From: JAIVGV01 sp031425275
GTDB taxonomy: Bacteria; Acidobacteriota; Blastocatellia; Pyrinomonadales; Pyrinomonadaceae
DNA length: 64,000 nt
NCBI GenBank assembly: GCA_031425275.1
Contig: JANPJA010000138.1
Coordinates: 1 to 64,000 of the forward strand
Direction of reading: 5' to 3'
Positions 53,669 through 63,338 of the stretch are shown here, piece after piece (position 1 is the first letter of the stretch; each line of letters starts with the position of its first letter). The notes under the pieces were generated by a model. That model was not told where the DNA came from. It made no database searches and saw nothing but the letters and a program-made list of their open reading frames with translations. The position numbers and the translations under genes were made by a program.

Positions 53669-55420
53669 ATGGACTCGCCCGCAGACGTGTTACTCGTTAT
53701 CGATTTCGCAGACCGGCGTGGGAAACCTCGCCGGCTGTGCTTCGCGCGGCCCCGCCGGATCGTCGCGGCCCGGTCGGTCGCGGAAGTCAGGCCCGCGCTC
53801 CGCGAAGTTCAAGCGGCGGTCGCGTCGGGGATGTACGCGGCTGGTTATATCGGCTACGAGGCCGCCCCCGCCTTCGACCCCGCGCTCGCGGTTCGCGGCG
53901 GCCAGACGGCGCCCCTGCTCTGGTTCGGCATCTTCCGCGAACCCACACCTCCCCCCCCCGCCTCCGGCGACGGATATCAACTGTCAAGTTGGTCGCCGAC
54001 CGTCGGGCGCGGCGACTACGAACGTAATTTCGCCGCCGCCCGCGAGGCCATCGCCCGTGGCGACACTTACCAGATCAATTATTCCTTCAGGCTCCGCGCG
54101 CGTTTCGGTGGCGACGAGTTCGCCTGTTACGAACAACTCAGGTCGAACCAACACTCCGCCTATTGCGCCTACCTCGACACCGGTCGCTACAAAATCCTCT
54201 CGGCCTCGCCGGAACTTTTTTTCCGCTGGGACGGCCGCCGGATCATCACGAAACCGATGAAGGGCACGGCCCGCCGCGGCCTGTGGACGGAGGAGGACGA
54301 CGCCATCGCCGCGTGGCTGGCGGCGTCGGAGAAGAATCGCGCCGAGAATGTGATGATCGTCGATCTGATGCGCAACGATCTCGGCCGCGTCGCGCGCGTC
54401 GGCTCCGTGCGGGTGCGCGATCTCTGCCGCGTCGAGCGTTACCCGACCGTCTTTCAGATGACCTCGACCGTCGAGGCGCGCACGCGGCCGGGCGTCACGC
54501 TCGAAGAGATTTTCGCGGCCGGTTTCCCGTCCGGCTCCGTGACCGGCGCGCCGAAGGTCAGCACCATGCGCCTGATCGCCACACTGGAAGACTCGCCTCG
54601 CGGTGTCTATTGCGGCGGCGTCGGACTTCTGACGCCGGACGGCGAGGCCGTCTTTAACGTCGCCATCCGAACGGTCGTGATCGACTCGGAGACCGGCGCG
54701 GCCGAGTACGGCGTGGGGGGCGGTCTGACGTGGGACTCCGCGTGCGGCGACGAGTATGACGAGGCCTTAGCCAAAGCGGCCGTGCTGGCGGGGCGGCGCG
54801 AGCCGTTCCAACTGCTCGAAACCATGCGGCTCGCGGGCGGCCGTTATGCGCAACTCGCCCGACACCTCTCGCGGCTGCGGGCTTCGGCGCGCTACTTCAA
54901 TTTTACGATCTCGCCCCGCGCGGTTCGTCGCGCCCTCGCGGAACACGCCCGCGCCTTCACGCACGGGGCGCGTCGCGCACGGCTGCTCCTGTCGGAATCG
55001 GGTGAGGTGCGCGTCGAGAGCGAGCCGCTTGACGCGCTCCCAGCCGGCGCGCTGCGGGTCGCGCTGGCGGGCGAGCCGGTCTCGCGCGCGGATCGTTTTC
55101 TCTACCACAAGACCACGCGGCGGGAAGTCTATGAGTCGCGCCGCCGGCTCCGACCGGAAGTCTTCGACGTGCTCTTGACGAACGAGGACGGCGAACTGAC
55201 CGAGTTCACGACGGGTAATCTCGTCGTCGAATTGGAGGGGCGACGCTGGACGCCGCCCCGCGCGTGCGGGCTGCTGGCCGGCACGATGCGCGCGGAACTG
55301 ATCGAGCGGGCCGAGATAGAAGAGCGTCGGCTCACGCCCGCCCAACTCGAAACGCACCCACCCATGTGGCTCGTCAACAGCGTCCGCGGTTGGGTCCCGG
55401 TCGTGTTAGTTAAAGCCTGA
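53669..55420 (+). CDS. PabB-PabC fusion: aminodeoxychorismate synthase component I and lyase
   Basis: 583 residues. Residues 1-360 are a chorismate-utilising PabB domain with RGDTYQINYSFRL, SASPELFF, KPMKGTARRG, VMIVDLMRNDLGRV and GSVTGAPKVSTMRLI. Residues 375-583 are a PLP-dependent fold-type IV lyase (PabC) with YHKTTRREVYESRR supplying the Lys and LTEFTTGNLVVE. The protein would make 4-aminobenzoate for folate from chorismate in one chain; the glutaminase PabA is elsewhere. I chose the ATG at 53669; a GTG/ATG at 53636 adds only basic residues. PabB-PabC fusions are known in several phyla. Confidence 0.9.
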   Translation: MDSPADVLLVIDFADRRGKPRRLCFARPRRIVAARSVAEVRPALREVQAAVASGMYAAGYIGYEAAPAFDPALAVRGGQTAPLLWFGIFREPTPPPPASGDGYQLSSWSPTVGRGDYERNFAAAREAIARGDTYQINYSFRLRARFGGDEFACYEQLRSNQHSAYCAYLDTGRYKILSASPELFFRWDGRRIITKPMKGTARRGLWTEEDDAIAAWLAASEKNRAENVMIVDLMRNDLGRVARVGSVRVRDLCRVERYPTVFQMTSTVEARTRPGVTLEEIFAAGFPSGSVTGAPKVSTMRLIATLEDSPRGVYCGGVGLLTPDGEAVFNVAIRTVVIDSETGAAEYGVGGGLTWDSACGDEYDEALAKAAVLAGRREPFQLLETMRLAGGRYAQLARHLSRLRASARYFNFTISPRAVRRALAEHARAFTHGARRARLLLSESGEVRVESEPLDALPAGALRVALAGEPVSRADRFLYHKTTRREVYESRRRLRPEVFDVLLTNEDGELTEFTTGNLVVELEGRRWTPPRACGLLAGTMRAELIERAEIEERRLTPAQLETHPPMWLVNSVRGWVPVVLVKA

Positions 55421-55436
55421 TCCGACAGAAAAAAGC

Positions 55437-55464
55437 TTGACGCTGCGGGTGCGGCGCGTATATT
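55437..55464 (+). promoter_or_regulatory. Sigma-70-like promoter of the second TonB-dependent receptor
   Basis: TTGACG (55437-55442) and TATATT (55459-55464) with a 16-nt spacer, about 240 nt upstream of the receptor ATG. This would leave a long 5' leader (55470-55704) in which I see no clear riboswitch fold. Confidence 0.55.
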
Positions 55465-55704
55465 TTTGCAGCCATCTTACCGGGTCGCCCGCGTCGGCTC
55501 CGACAGAAAGCATCAAGGGGACGGGCCAGAGACGACGGCCGTTCATTCAGACACCGCCATTAACAGTTGACTCCGCGATCCTTTTCAGCAAGCCAGCGTA
55601 ACTTTAGTGCGCACGCAGGTCGAACGGCCCGCGACGTGCGCGTCCACCTCGGTTGTCCGGGAGCCGACCCGCGCTCCCGCACACGAATTGAAGGAGCATC
55701 CCCT

Positions 55705-58700
55705 ATGTCTCGTTACCTTCTCCGCACGCTCTGCCTCTTCGCGCTCGTCGCGGCGGCCGCCGCCACTTCGACCGCGCAGGTCGGAACGTCACGCATTAAC
55801 GGCACCGTCACCGACGCGACGGGCGCCATCGTCAGCGGCGCCAACGTCACCCTCAAGAACGAAGCCACCGGCGTGACCCAGTCCCAGATGACGACCGAGT
55901 CGGGGCTGTTCGCTTTCGCCGCCGTCCCCGTCGGGGCCTACACCATCTCGGTCGAGCGCTCCGGCTTCAAGACCTCCCAGCGCACCGGCATCACGCTTCA
56001 GGTTGACACCCCGGCCTCCCTCGACTTTACGCTCGAAACCGGACAGGTCTCCGAGGTCGTCACCGTGCAGGCCGGGGCCGAGTTGTTGCAGTCCAACAAC
56101 GCCACCATCGGCAACGTCGTCGAGCAGAAGGCCATCGAGCAGCTCCCGTTGAACGGCCGCAACCCCCTCTCGCTCCTGCTCTACGAGCCGGGCGTCGTCC
56201 AGCGCAGCTTCGGCGGGGCCGGCTCCGGCGTCCACGTCAACGGCTCGCGCGACCGCGCCTTCAACGTCACCATCGACGGCATCGAGGCCAACGAGTCGTC
56301 GGTGCCTAACCCGGTCTCGAACCTCTACCGCCTGAACCCAGACAACGTGCAGGAGTTCAAGGTCACGACCAACAACGCGACCGCCGAAGAGGGGCGCAAC
56401 TCCGGCGCGTCCATCTCCGTGCGCACCCGCTCGGGGACGAACAGTCTCCACGGCACGGGCTTCTACTTCCACCGCAACGACGCCCTCAACGCCAACGAGT
56501 TCTTCTCCAACGCCTTGAATTTGCCGAAGCCGATCATCAAGCTCCACCAGTACGGCGGCGAGGTCGGCGGCCCCATCAAGGAGAACAAGACCTTCTTCTT
56601 CGCCAGCTATCAGCGGAATCAGGTCGCCTTCACGCAGCCCATCGATCAGACCTTCGGCGTGCCCATCGTGTACACCGCCTCGGCGCGGCAAGGCATCTTC
56701 CGCTACTTCGTGCCCGACCCGGCCAACCCGCTCGTCATCAACGGCACGACCATCACGCGCAACAACCGGCTGCTGGTTGATGCCACGACCGGCCAGCTCC
56801 GCGCGGGCGTCAACAACTGCGCGACGGCCGCCTCGCTCGGCTGCGTCCGCACCTACAGCCTGCTCAACCCGGCCAACAACACGACGGGCGCGGCCATCGA
56901 CGCGACCGTGGCCGGACTCATCAACCCCCGCCCCCTGCCCAACGATTTCAGCACCGGCGGCGACGGCCTCAACACCGGCGCGTTCCTCTGGAACCCGCCC
57001 ACAAAGATTTCCGGGCCGGCCTACGCCTTCCGCGTCGATCATAACTTCAACGATTCGAACAGCGTCTTCGCGCGCTTCCTCTTCTCCGACTACAACACGC
57101 TCGAAGGCGACCCCTTGAACGGCCGGCCGCAGGTCTTCCCCGGCTTCCCGCCGCTCGGCGAGGTCTTCCGCCGCACGTCGAATCTGGCGATCAGTTGGCG
57201 GCGGGTGCTCTCGCCCCACATCACCAACGAGCTGACCGTCGGCTACGCGCGTTTCCAGTTCCTCTTCACGCAGGGCGAGGCCAACCCCGATTTCCCGAAC
57301 GTCCCGCCGTTCGACTTCAACAACGTCAGCGAGCCTTACAACAACACCCCGCGCACCGCGCGCGCCGTCACCACCCCGCAGTTCATCGACAACCTGACGG
57401 TCGTCAAGGGCGCGCACGTGATGGGGTTCGGCGCGAACATCCGCGTCTATCGCCACGTCGATCAGCGCGGCCAGCCGGGCGGCATCAACGTCACGCCGAC
57501 CGTGGACTTCGCTTCGAGCCGCCGCAACCCGTTCATCGTCGGGGCGACGCAAAACGGCGGCTTCACCTCGGCCTCCGGCATCGAGACGGGCACCGACGCC
57601 GTCACGCTCGGCGGCCTCATCAACAACCTCATCGGCCGCCCCGCGCGCATCCAGCAGACCTTCATCTCCAACCTGCGCGACGACGTGTTCCTGCCCTTCA
57701 AGGTCGGTGATCAGGTGACGCTCTTCGCCGAGCAGCACAAGCTCAACCAGTTCAACTTCTACGCGCAGGACGAGTGGAAGGCCCGCCCGAATCTGTCGCT
57801 GAGCTTCGGCGTCCGCTGGGAGATCAACCCGGCGGGGACGACCGTCGGCGGCGAAGTCCTGCGGCCCACCACGCCCATCGTCGGCACGGGCCTGCCCGTC
57901 ACCTTCGCCAAGTCCGACACGTGGTACGACATCACGAAGCTCGGCGTCTTCGGCCCGCGCCTCGGCCTCGCGTGGTCGCCCAGCTACAAGTCGGGCTTCC
58001 TCAAGACCCTCTTCGGCGACAACAACAAGAGCGTCGTCAGGATGGGCTACGGCATCGCCTACGACACCATCTCGTCGTTCCAAGTGACGGCCGCCGCCGG
58101 GCGCGTCCCCGGTCTGCTCGTCACCTGCTCCTCGACCTTCCCGTTCACCACCGCGACGAACGGCTGCGCGCCACCGACTAACGCCACAATCGCTGGAGGC
58201 TTCCCGCAGTTGCTGACGCCGCCCACCCTTAAGCCATCGTCGTTCCTGACGCTGCCGATCCAGTCGGTCGATAACGCCCCGCCGATCACCGTCTTCGCGC
58301 CGACCATGAAGGTGCCGACGGTGCACCAGTGGAACCTGAACTTCCAGCGCGAGCTGCCTGCCGGCTTCGTCATGCAGATGGGCTACGTCGCGCGCGCGGG
58401 CAACCGGCTGTTCATGGCCTACAACATCAACCAGATCAACGGCGACGCGATCCTGCCCTCGTTCCTGCTCATGCAGGAGAACATGCGGCGCGGCTGTCTG
58501 CCGGCCGGGACGGGCAACCGCTCCGGCTTCACCTGCTCCAACCCGATCCCGTCTTCGCAAATCCCGCTCATCGGCCAGCTCAACACGGCCATCGGCGGCA
58601 CCGGCGGCGTCACCTTCGTCAACGGGACGAACGTGCAGGGCGACCTCGTCCTCAACGCTTTGGGCGCGACGGCCGAGCGCATCGAGCAGACCAACGGCGC

Positions 58701-59586
58701 GTTCCAAGCCCTGAGGCTGCGGCCCAACCAGCAGTTCTCGACCATCACCTACATCGACAACAGCGGCGCGTCGAACTACCACTCGGCGCAGTTCACTCTG
58801 CGCCGCCGCTTCTCGCGCAACCTCGGCATGACGGCGGCCTACACCTTCGGCAAGTCAATCGACAACCAGTCGGTCGATCCGGTCGGCGCGGCTTCGGGCG
58901 GCGGACTCTCGACCACCAACTCGCGGACGCCGACCGACATCCGCGACTTCAACGAGGAGCGCGCCCGTTCGGACTTCGACCGCACGCACGTCCTCTCGAT
59001 GACTTCTTCGTGGGATTTGCCGGTCGGCCGCGGCCAGCGTTTCCTCGCCGACTCGCCGGGCTTCGTCAACCACATCCTCGGCGGCTGGTCGGTGAACGGC
59101 ATCTTCAACAAGATGTCGGGCGAGCCGTTCAGCATCCGCAGCGGCGCGCGCACTTCAAACGCCGGCCACGAGTCGCGCGCGGCCGTGCTCACCTTCGAGC
59201 AGCCGCGGGTGCAGGATGTCGCCGGCGTGCGCGGCCCCGTCCTGTTCCCCAACGCGAACAACTTCGCGCTGCCGCAGCCCGGGACGAACGGCGCGGGCCG
59301 CAACATCTTCGTGGCCCCCGGCTACTGGAACATCGATCTCAGTTTCATCAAGACGTTCCAAGTGACCGAGCGGCTCAAGCTGCAATTCCGCACGGAGATG
59401 TTCAACGCCTTCAACCACGCCAACATGGACAACCCGCGCGACGCTTCGGTGGGATCACCCAGCATCCTCTCCAGCGTGTTCGCGCAGACCTGCTGCGCGG
59501 CTGTCGCGCCGCCCTCGACGCAGACCATCATCCAGACGGGCGAAGCCGCCCGCGTGATCCAATTCGCCCTGAAAGTGCAGTTCTGA
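55705..59586 (+). CDS. Oar-like TonB-dependent outer-membrane receptor
   Basis: 1293 residues from an ATG at 55705 behind AAGGAGCATCCCCT; the frame is open further up but without a ribosome site. Signal peptide (LLRTLCLFALVAAAAATS), carboxypeptidase-regulatory-like domain (SRINGTVTDATGAIVSGANV, about 25-110), plug (EQLPLNGRNPLSLLLYEPGV; about 130-260) and a long barrel ending FALKVQF. It resembles the receptor at 48066 in layout but not in detail, so the two are paralogues rather than a recent duplication. Substrate unknown. Confidence 0.93.
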   Translation: MSRYLLRTLCLFALVAAAAATSTAQVGTSRINGTVTDATGAIVSGANVTLKNEATGVTQSQMTTESGLFAFAAVPVGAYTISVERSGFKTSQRTGITLQVDTPASLDFTLETGQVSEVVTVQAGAELLQSNNATIGNVVEQKAIEQLPLNGRNPLSLLLYEPGVVQRSFGGAGSGVHVNGSRDRAFNVTIDGIEANESSVPNPVSNLYRLNPDNVQEFKVTTNNATAEEGRNSGASISVRTRSGTNSLHGTGFYFHRNDALNANEFFSNALNLPKPIIKLHQYGGEVGGPIKENKTFFFASYQRNQVAFTQPIDQTFGVPIVYTASARQGIFRYFVPDPANPLVINGTTITRNNRLLVDATTGQLRAGVNNCATAASLGCVRTYSLLNPANNTTGAAIDATVAGLINPRPLPNDFSTGGDGLNTGAFLWNPPTKISGPAYAFRVDHNFNDSNSVFARFLFSDYNTLEGDPLNGRPQVFPGFPPLGEVFRRTSNLAISWRRVLSPHITNELTVGYARFQFLFTQGEANPDFPNVPPFDFNNVSEPYNNTPRTARAVTTPQFIDNLTVVKGAHVMGFGANIRVYRHVDQRGQPGGINVTPTVDFASSRRNPFIVGATQNGGFTSASGIETGTDAVTLGGLINNLIGRPARIQQTFISNLRDDVFLPFKVGDQVTLFAEQHKLNQFNFYAQDEWKARPNLSLSFGVRWEINPAGTTVGGEVLRPTTPIVGTGLPVTFAKSDTWYDITKLGVFGPRLGLAWSPSYKSGFLKTLFGDNNKSVVRMGYGIAYDTISSFQVTAAAGRVPGLLVTCSSTFPFTTATNGCAPPTNATIAGGFPQLLTPPTLKPSSFLTLPIQSVDNAPPITVFAPTMKVPTVHQWNLNFQRELPAGFVMQMGYVARAGNRLFMAYNINQINGDAILPSFLLMQENMRRGCLPAGTGNRSGFTCSNPIPSSQIPLIGQLNTAIGGTGGVTFVNGTNVQGDLVLNALGATAERIEQTNGAFQALRLRPNQQFSTITYIDNSGASNYHSAQFTLRRRFSRNLGMTAAYTFGKSIDNQSVDPVGAASGGGLSTTNSRTPTDIRDFNEERARSDFDRTHVLSMTSSWDLPVGRGQRFLADSPGFVNHILGGWSVNGIFNKMSGEPFSIRSGARTSNAGHESRAAVLTFEQPRVQDVAGVRGPVLFPNANNFALPQPGTNGAGRNIFVAPGYWNIDLSFIKTFQVTERLKLQFRTEMFNAFNHANMDNPRDASVGSPSILSSVFAQTCCAAVAPPSTQTIIQTGEAARVIQFALKVQF

Positions 59587-59627
59587 GGCGAGCGACAGTC
59601 CGGGCCGGCCAACAGTCCGGCCGACTA

Positions 59628-59670
59628 ACAAAAAGAGAGGCGGCCCTTCGCGGGCCGCCTCTCTTTTTGT
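59628..59670. terminator. Bidirectional rho-independent terminator
   Basis: 19-bp perfect stem (59628-59646 with 59652-59670) that includes A-runs on one arm and T-runs on the other (AAAAAG and CTTTTTG), so it works for both the receptor gene and the convergent glycoside hydrolase gene. Confidence 0.93.
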
Positions 59671-59732
59671 TCCGCCCGCGGCGCGCCTCGGTAAATTCGA
59701 CGCACACGTCGCGGCTTCCACCGAGGAACCGC

Positions 59733-62147
59733 TTAATGTCCCCGGCGGTCGTGTGGGACGACGACATCGGCGATGGCCGTCGCGGTGTGACCAGCCGCGT
59801 CCGTCACGGTGGCCGTCACGCGGTAGAGTCGTCCGTCGCGATCGCCGCCCGCGCGCCGCGCCTCGACGGCCAATGATTCCGCCCACGTCGCCTGCGGGCC
59901 GGAGAGCGCGCGCGGGCTGATCGAAAGCGGCGTGCCGTACTCATCCGTCACCACGTAGCTCACGCCCGCGAGGCCGGAAACGGCGTCCGCGCCCGCGCCC
60001 GTAATCGCGACCGCGACCGACTGCCCGTTGGGCGGCCAGATCACAGAGGGGCTGGCGGTCAAACTCACCGCCGGCGCGCTCTTGTCGAGTTTGATGATCA
60101 AGGTCTTTGCCGGCTCGGCGTTACCAGCCTCATCCGTCGAGCGGTAGCCGACGACGGTCGTGCCCTCGGTCGCGACGACGAACGGCGCGGAATAAGTCAG
60201 CCACGTCACGCCCCCGTCAATCGAGTACTCGGTCGAGGCGACGCCCGCACATTCGTCCGCCGCCGAGAGTACGACGGTGATATCGCTGGTGTACCAACCA
60301 TTAGTGCCGTTCGGAGCCGTGGGCGAGGGGGCGGCCGTGGTCTCCGGCGCGGTCGTGTCGGGCACGGCGTCGGCCACCTGCCCCGCCGTCACGTCGAAGC
60401 AGGCCCGGTGCGTGTCCGCGCCCAAACGGGCGGTGGCGCGGTAGCGGCCCGGCGCGAGATCGACTGCGCCGTAGAACCCGCCGCCGTCGGTGGCGGTCGT
60501 GCGCGGGCTCGGGGCGGGGGCGGCGTCGAGGCTTTCAACGGTCACGGTCGCGGTGTCGAGGGGCGTCGCGTCGGCGCGCAGCGCGAAGCCCTTCGCGTGT
60601 CCTTTCGTCGGCGAGTCCTTCCACGCGAAGACGGGGACGGGCGCGGTCTGCGAGAACACGGCGGTCGGGTTTGTCGCCGGGTCTTCGTAGGCCGTCAGCC
60701 CGTTGACCGACTTGCCCGTCGTCAGGCCGGAAGCGAACTCGGCGAAGGAGCGCGCCGGGGTGATTTGGCCGGGCGGGACGGAGAAGGGGTTGGCGATGGG
60801 CGTGGCGGTGACGCCGTTGGTGGCGGGCGAGTTGCTGTTCGCCATCGAGAAGAAGATCACGCCGTCGGCCGTGTGGCCCAGCGCGGACGGCGCGAGCGAG
60901 CGGCGCGTCTGCCGGAGCGTGCCTTCGATGGGATTGATGAACACGCCGAGGCCGACGACGGCCGAGCGATCATACTTGTGATTCTTCGTCCACTCGTTCC
61001 ACTGGTTGAACTGCGTGAGCTGCGCGGGGATGTGATCGCGCTTGTAGTTCATCGGCATCGCGATGTCGAGGATGCCTTCCTGCGTCCACGCGCGCCAGTC
61101 TTGATAGACGCGCCAGTAGGCTTCGGCCGAGTTCCAAGCGGACTCGGTCGCGGGGCCGCCGCCGAACGCGATGAGCGCGGCCGAAACCTTGAGGTGCGGC
61201 TTGACGGCGACGGCGTTGAGGTACACGCGGCGGACGAGGTTCGACACCTGATCGCGCCGCCACTGCATCCACAGCGGGTCGCCGGTGGCGGGGTTGCCGC
61301 TCCTGCCGTGGCGCGTGTTGAAGCGCGCGATGCTCGTCTGGTTGTAGCCGATGTTCGTGCCGTTGGTCGGGGTCTGCGCGGGTTGGCCGGCGAGGACGCC
61401 GAACTCCGGGTAGCGGATGCGGTCGAGGTGGAGGCCGTCGATGTCGTAATTGTTAACGAGGCGCATCAGCACGTCATGCGTGTGGGCCGCGGCGTCGGGG
61501 TGGCCGAGGTCGATCCAGAAATCGCTGCCGAAGCGGTGTCCCTGAAAGCCGATGCCGTTGGCGGTATTGTCGGGCAGCAGCGTGCGCGTCAGCCAGTTGT
61601 TCGGCCCCTGCACGATTTGTTGCGTGGCCGGGTTATAGCCGCCGTGCCGGTTGAAGACGTGGGTCGGGTTGGTCGGGGGGCCGAGCGTCGCCGAGGGCGC
61701 GAAGTTCGGGTTCTTGTTCCAGACCGCGCCGACGATGACGAAGGCGTGCACCTCGATGCCTTCGGCGTGCGCCGTGTTGATTAAATCCTGTAGCGGATCG
61801 AAGTTCGCGACGATGGGCGTGAAGTCGGGGCGCGGCTCCAGCGAGTTCAAGTACCACGAGTCGCCGCGCCGCCGCACCTGCGCGAAGATGGCGTTGGCCT
61901 TGGCGGCCTTCGCGTTGTTGACGACGGCCAGCACGTCGGCGTGGTTGTTGAGGGTGGTGTTAAAAGTGTCCACCCAGAAGGCGCGGTATTCGGCGCGCTG
62001 CTGCTGCGCCCGCGCGCCGGCCGCGCAGACGGCCAAGAGGGCGAGACAGACAAGGAAGGCGGCCGACAAAGAGACGGCGCGGCGCGGCGCGAGTCCCGCG
62101 AGGGCGAAGGTGGCCGCGCGTGGCGGCGTGCGGGTCGGTGTCCACAT
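59733..62147 (-). CDS. Secreted GHL10 (DUF187) glycoside hydrolase with Ig-like C-terminus
   Basis: 804 residues with a long signal peptide (about 1-47; hydrophobic core LSAAFLVCLALLAVC). Residues 50-430 are the GHL10 barrel found in the divisome-associated DigH family: AEYRAFWVDTFN, ANAIFAQVRRRGDSWY, DIDGLHLDRIRYPEFG and DIAMPMNYKRDH. Residues 520-800 hold a carboxypeptidase-like and two or three Ig-like or HYR-type repeats (EYSIDGGVTWLTYSAPF). DigH cuts denuded peptidoglycan glycans; the Ig-like tail may tether this protein to a polymer. AGGAG precedes the ATG. Confidence 0.85.
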   Translation of the reverse strand: MWTPTRTPPRAATFALAGLAPRRAVSLSAAFLVCLALLAVCAAGARAQQQRAEYRAFWVDTFNTTLNNHADVLAVVNNAKAAKANAIFAQVRRRGDSWYLNSLEPRPDFTPIVANFDPLQDLINTAHAEGIEVHAFVIVGAVWNKNPNFAPSATLGPPTNPTHVFNRHGGYNPATQQIVQGPNNWLTRTLLPDNTANGIGFQGHRFGSDFWIDLGHPDAAAHTHDVLMRLVNNYDIDGLHLDRIRYPEFGVLAGQPAQTPTNGTNIGYNQTSIARFNTRHGRSGNPATGDPLWMQWRRDQVSNLVRRVYLNAVAVKPHLKVSAALIAFGGGPATESAWNSAEAYWRVYQDWRAWTQEGILDIAMPMNYKRDHIPAQLTQFNQWNEWTKNHKYDRSAVVGLGVFINPIEGTLRQTRRSLAPSALGHTADGVIFFSMANSNSPATNGVTATPIANPFSVPPGQITPARSFAEFASGLTTGKSVNGLTAYEDPATNPTAVFSQTAPVPVFAWKDSPTKGHAKGFALRADATPLDTATVTVESLDAAPAPSPRTTATDGGGFYGAVDLAPGRYRATARLGADTHRACFDVTAGQVADAVPDTTAPETTAAPSPTAPNGTNGWYTSDITVVLSAADECAGVASTEYSIDGGVTWLTYSAPFVVATEGTTVVGYRSTDEAGNAEPAKTLIIKLDKSAPAVSLTASPSVIWPPNGQSVAVAITGAGADAVSGLAGVSYVVTDEYGTPLSISPRALSGPQATWAESLAVEARRAGGDRDGRLYRVTATVTDAAGHTATAIADVVVPHDRRGH

Positions 62148-62296
62148 AGTAGGCTCCTATTTGAGTCAATTTGAAGAGAGAGCTTGTCCGGGGGTTGAAC
62201 TGCCGGCGCGTCGAGCGGTAGGGGACAAGTGTCGTCCGCGACGAAGAGGTCGCGCTGCGGCCCGCGCCAACTCTTTGGCGCGGGCCGCCGGTTAAT

Positions 62297-63295
62297 TTAC
62301 GGAGTCGGTTTGCGCTCCTCAACGAAAATCGTGTTGAGGACTTCGGCCAGACGGTAACCCGCGAGCGCGATGCGCTGGCCGGAAATCTTCTGCGCCTCGG
62401 CTGTGTATTCGGCCGAAGGGGCCTCGCCCTCTTTGACTTTGACGAATGCGAACTCGCGCGCGAGCGTGTTGCTCTCCTGCACCCAGACGAGCGGCTCGAT
62501 CTCCTTCGCCGCGGCGTCCGGCGGGTATGCCTTCATGAACTCATCGGCGAGCGAGCGGATGCGCGCCCGGCCGGCTTCGTCGAGCGGGCGGCGCGGCGCT
62601 TCGTAGGCGAAGCGGCCGGCCGCCGCGTCCCAGAAGAAGTGAAGGTTGCGGACGCGCGGCTCGTTCGGCAGGGAGAGCGCGAAGCCGTTGCCCCCCGAGT
62701 CGCCGTTCGGGTTCTTGGCCGAGTAGCGCGTCGCGGTGTGGAGCGGCTGGTGCACGTCGCCGACGAGGTGGTAGAGGAAGCCGAGAATTTCGGCGTATGA
62801 CTTTTCCCGCTTCAAGGTTTCCGCATCCAGCCGTTCGCGCCGGGCGGCGTCCGTCTGTGGGCGCGAACGGCTCGCGCGCAGGGTGTTGATGCACCAATTG
62901 ATCTGGCTCAGAACATTGATCGGCTCCGGCCCGACGTTCGGGCGCGCGGGGACGCCGTCGAAGAAGGGCCGGTAGTTCGTGTAGTGCCACGGGTCGTACT
63001 CGTCCGTCAGCGAGTCGCCGCGGAAGTCGTCCATCCAGATGCCGATGGTGACGGGGTCGTAAACCTTTTCGCAGGTCTGGGCCGTGTAGTAGCCCGCGCA
63101 GAGGTGGATGAGTGGGCGGCCGTTGGGCGGCGTGACGAGCAACTGATCGACGCGCGCCTTAGCGGCGGGCGTGAGCCGCAGGTAGGCGATCTGCCCCACG
63201 AGTATGTGACCGTACTCGTGCCACGCCGACGCGCGGGCGGGCGCGACGAACAGGAGCAGCGACGCGAGCAGCAGCGAGGTCGTAACTTTTTTCAT
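62297..63295 (-). CDS. S1/P1-family zinc-dependent nuclease
   Basis: 332 residues from an ATG at 63295. The signal peptide is cut before Trp in ASAWHEYGH, so the mature protein begins with the Trp whose amino group is a zinc ligand in this family. Other ligands are visible: WMDDFRGD, HYTNY, GFLYHLVGDVHQPLH and GGNGF. It degrades single-stranded DNA or RNA outside the cytoplasm, probably for phosphate or nucleotide scavenging. Its ribosome site lies in a duplicated 22-bp segment upstream. Confidence 0.93.
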   Translation of the reverse strand: MKKVTTSLLLASLLLFVAPARASAWHEYGHILVGQIAYLRLTPAAKARVDQLLVTPPNGRPLIHLCAGYYTAQTCEKVYDPVTIGIWMDDFRGDSLTDEYDPWHYTNYRPFFDGVPARPNVGPEPINVLSQINWCINTLRASRSRPQTDAARRERLDAETLKREKSYAEILGFLYHLVGDVHQPLHTATRYSAKNPNGDSGGNGFALSLPNEPRVRNLHFFWDAAAGRFAYEAPRRPLDEAGRARIRSLADEFMKAYPPDAAAKEIEPLVWVQESNTLAREFAFVKVKEGEAPSAEYTAEAQKISGQRIALAGYRLAEVLNTIFVEERKPTP

Positions 63296-63338
63296 CGGCT
63301 TACTCCAAGAACATTTTCGGCTTACTCCAAGAACATTT
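63296..63338 (-). repeat. Tandem duplication carrying the ribosome site of the nuclease gene
   Basis: CGGCTTACTCCAAGAACATTT occurs at 63296-63316 and again at 63318-63338 with one base between. On the minus strand each copy has GGAG followed by TAAGCCG. The copy next to the ATG at 63295 has correct Shine-Dalgarno spacing. Confidence 0.85.

Noticed and set aside
55470..55704. Riboswitch in the long leader of the second receptor gene
   Set aside because: No cobalamin-box, TPP-like or other recognisable conserved riboswitch core could be seen by eye.
55789..58782. Minus-strand open frame of 997 codons
   Set aside because: Antisense shadow of the second receptor gene; repetitive Val/Arg/Asp/Glu composition and no family motif.
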